The position numbers and the translations under genes were made by a program. 64,000 nt of DNA, taken from positions 387,559 through 451,558 of the forward strand of contig NZ_VITV01000004.1 in NCBI RefSeq assembly GCF_007828035.1, written 5' to 3'. Positions 62,493 to 64,000 of this stretch are shown in pieces (position 1 is the first letter of the stretch; every line of letters starts with the position of its first letter). This DNA comes from Nitrospirillum amazonense. GTDB taxonomy: Bacteria; Pseudomonadota; Alphaproteobacteria; Azospirillales; Azospirillaceae. A model generated the notes under the pieces. That model saw only the letters and a program-made list of their open reading frames with translations. It was not told where the DNA came from and made no database searches.

Positions 62493-63085
62493 TCATGGGC
62501 ATGGCTCGGGCCGACACCCTGGAGATCATCGTCGAGATCGAGGCTGGCGGCTGGGAAGCCAGCATTCCCGGCGTGGAGCATCTCGTGACCGCCGCCGCGC
62601 GCAAGGCCCTGGCCCGGGCGCTGGCGGTGGATGCCGACGCCCTGCCGGAAGGTGAGGGCGAGGTCTCCATCCTGCTGTCCGACAACGCCGCCGTGCGGGT
62701 GCTGAACCACCAGTACCGGGGGAAGGACAAGCCCACCAATGTCCTGTCCTTCCCCATGCTGGACCAGGACGACGACGAGGACGGGTTTGAGCTGCCGGAA
62801 GGGATGGAACGCCCGCCCTACCTGCTGGGCGACATCATCCTGGCGTATGAAACCTTGATGACGGAGGCGGCGGAACAGAACAAACCCGTCGCCAACCACT
62901 TGACCCACCTTGTGATCCATGGCGTGCTGCACTTATTGGGCTATGATCACATTGAGGACGCCGAGGCCGAGACCATGGAACGGCTGGAGACGGCGATCCT
63001 GGCGGACATGGGCATCGCCGATCCCTACCGGGACGGTGCCGGCCCCACCCGCGAAGACCCTCAGAGCGAAGAGACCACGCACTAA
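62489..63085 (+). CDS. ybeY: endoribonuclease YbeY
   Basis: 198 residues, zinc metalloenzyme for 16S rRNA 3' maturation and ribosome quality control. The triple-His site is [15 protein letters not shown] near residues 139-153; [15 protein letters not shown] and GDIILAYET are the other blocks. The start ATG at 62489 overlaps the phoH stop; an ATG at 62495 is the alternative. Confidence 0.96.
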   Translation: MIMGMARADTLEIIVEIEAGGWEASIPGVEHLVTAAARKALARALAVDADALPEGEGEVSILLSDNAAVRVLNHQYRGKDKPTNVLSFPMLDQDDDEDGFELPEGMERPPYLLGDIILAYETLMTEAAEQNKPVANHLTHLVIHGVLHLLGYDHIEDAEAETMERLETAILADMGIADPYRDGAGPTREDPQSEETTH

Positions 63086-63088
63086 CCG

Positions 63089-64000
63089 ATGGCCGATCTT
63101 TCCGACAGTCGAACGCCCCGTGAAGACGGGGCCGAAGATCACGGGTCACTGACCCAGCAATTCCGGGGCTGGCTGCGGGCCGCCCTGGGCGGGCGCGTGG
63201 ATCCCACGCTGCGCGACACCATTGAAGAGCTGATCGAGGAGAGCAGCGCGGACGAGACGTCCGTGGGCGGCAATGAGCGCACGCTGCTGGCCAACATCCT
63301 GAAGCTCCGGGGGCGCACCGTGGTCGACATCATGGTGCCGCGCGCCGATATCCTGGGCATCGAGGCGTCGATCAGCCTGCCCGACCTCATCCGCCGCTTT
63401 TCCGAGGACGCGCACTCGCGCATGCCGGTCTACCGCGAGACCTTGGACGACGTGATCGGCATGGTCCACATCAAGGACATTCTGGCGGTGGTGGCGGACC
63501 AGCGGCCCTTCGACCTGGAATCCATCGTGCGCGAGGTGCAGATCGTGGCACCCAGCATGCCGGTGCTGGACCTGCTGCTGCACATGCGCCAGGCGCACCA
63601 GCACATGGCCCTGGTGGTGGATGAGTTCGGCGGCATCGACGGTCTGGTGACCATCGAGGATCTGGTGGAGGAGATTGTCGGCGAGATTGAGGACGAACAT
63701 GACGACGCGGTGCAGCCGCGCATCATGGAACGGCCCGACGGCACCCTGATCGCCGACGCTCGCCTGCCGCTGGAGGATTTCGAGGCGCGCGTCGGCGCCG
63801 TCCTGGATGACGAGGAGCGGGAGGAGGTCGATACCCTGGGCGGCCTGGTGTTCTCGCTGGCCGGCCGCATCCCGCGCCGGGGCGAAACGTTGGTCCATCC
63901 CTCGGGCATCGAGTTCGAGGTGGTGGACGCCGACCCCCGCCGCATCAAGCGGCTGCGCGTCCGCAATCTGCCCCAGGCGGCCGGCCAGGACATGCCGGTG
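63089..64000 (+). CDS. hemolysin/CorC family protein with CBS domains, 3' end missing
   Basis: At least 304 residues; the frame runs off the window. Two CBS repeats are seen: VDIMVPRADILGIEASISLPDLIRRFSEDAHSRMPVYRETLDDVIGMVHIKDI and ESIVREVQIVAPSMPVLDLLLHMRQAHQHMALVVDEFGGIDGLVTIEDLVEEIVGEI in order, followed by the start of the CorC_HlyC domain (DGTLIADARLPLEDFEARVG). It lacks the DUF21 membrane domain, as expected for CorC. It is the usual neighbour between ybeY and lnt. Confidence 0.93.
   Translation, partial: MADLSDSRTPREDGAEDHGSLTQQFRGWLRAALGGRVDPTLRDTIEELIEESSADETSVGGNERTLLANILKLRGRTVVDIMVPRADILGIEASISLPDLIRRFSEDAHSRMPVYRETLDDVIGMVHIKDILAVVADQRPFDLESIVREVQIVAPSMPVLDLLLHMRQAHQHMALVVDEFGGIDGLVTIEDLVEEIVGEIEDEHDDAVQPRIMERPDGTLIADARLPLEDFEARVGAVLDDEEREEVDTLGGLVFSLAGRIPRRGETLVHPSGIEFEVVDADPRRIKRLRVRNLPQAAGQDMPV

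Noticed and set aside
1-64000. CRISPR arrays, insertion sequences, prophage or integrase genes
   Set aside because: No array of spaced direct repeats, no transposase-like protein and no phage gene was found on either strand.

Overview
This 64 kb window is dense, GC-rich bacterial chromosome of alphaproteobacterial type. Gene content and order (hemE-hemH-hemJ-rho, mnmE-mnmG-rsmG-parA-parB, ppsR-maf-aroE-coaE-dnaQ, miaB-phoH-ybeY-corC, a SAM-II riboswitch before metZ, MucR, TIGR02186 and DUF6489 proteins) point to Rhodospirillales, most likely an Azospirillum/Nitrospirillum relative. The genus is an inference. No rRNA operon, CRISPR array, prophage or transposase was seen.

Layout. 1-14.8 kb is accessory: a 5'-truncated penicillin acylase gene, an unrecognised 374-residue protein, an RluA-type pseudouridine synthase, an SDR-DoxX fusion with a DUF2269 membrane protein, a DCC protein, a beheaded phytanoyl-CoA dioxygenase gene, a sorbosone dehydrogenase-like protein, HxlR, SnoaL, SDR, aldo/keto reductase and LysR genes, tRNA-Ser(GGA), a YggS-type PLP protein and a porin. 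14.8-25.5 kb holds leuS-lptE-holA converging on parB-parA-rsmG-mnmG-mnmE, with three parS sites. 25.5-30.2 kb holds a DUF255 thioredoxin-domain protein, dienelactone hydrolase, quinone oxidoreductase and DUF29 protein. 30.1-34.0 kb is the dnaQ-coaE-aroE-maf-ppsR block on the minus strand. 34.0-34.44 kb is a gene-free stretch between ppsR and hemE with DnaA-box-like sequences and repeats, the likely chromosomal replication origin. 34.4-38.9 kb is hemE-hemH-hemJ-rho on the plus strand. 39-49 kb has a NarL-type regulator with a kinase-like partner lacking an ATPase domain, secB, riboswitch-controlled metZ, a phasin-like gene, glnD, murJ and trpS. 49-64 kb has TauE/SafE-TIGR02186-UspA, an Nfu scaffold, a Bax-like glucosaminidase, rutE-like, vanX-like, tsaB-rimI, a TusA-like protein, mucR, olsB-olsA and miaB-phoH-ybeY-corC (the last cut by the window end).

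How it fits together. Genes on both sides of the 34 kb intergenic region are transcribed away from it, and the parABS segregation system lies 11-15 kb to its left, as expected next to a chromosomal origin. Compared with the order I know from other alphaproteobacteria (secB beside dnaQ, mnmE beside rho), the dnaQ-to-rho segment containing the origin looks inverted relative to both flanks: here secB lies beyond rho and mnmE lies beyond dnaQ. The other observations most worth a second look are the truncated PhyH, the DHp/pseudo-receiver protein, the 15-bp tandem repeats at the origin edge, and the nested AT-rich hairpins upstream of nfu.
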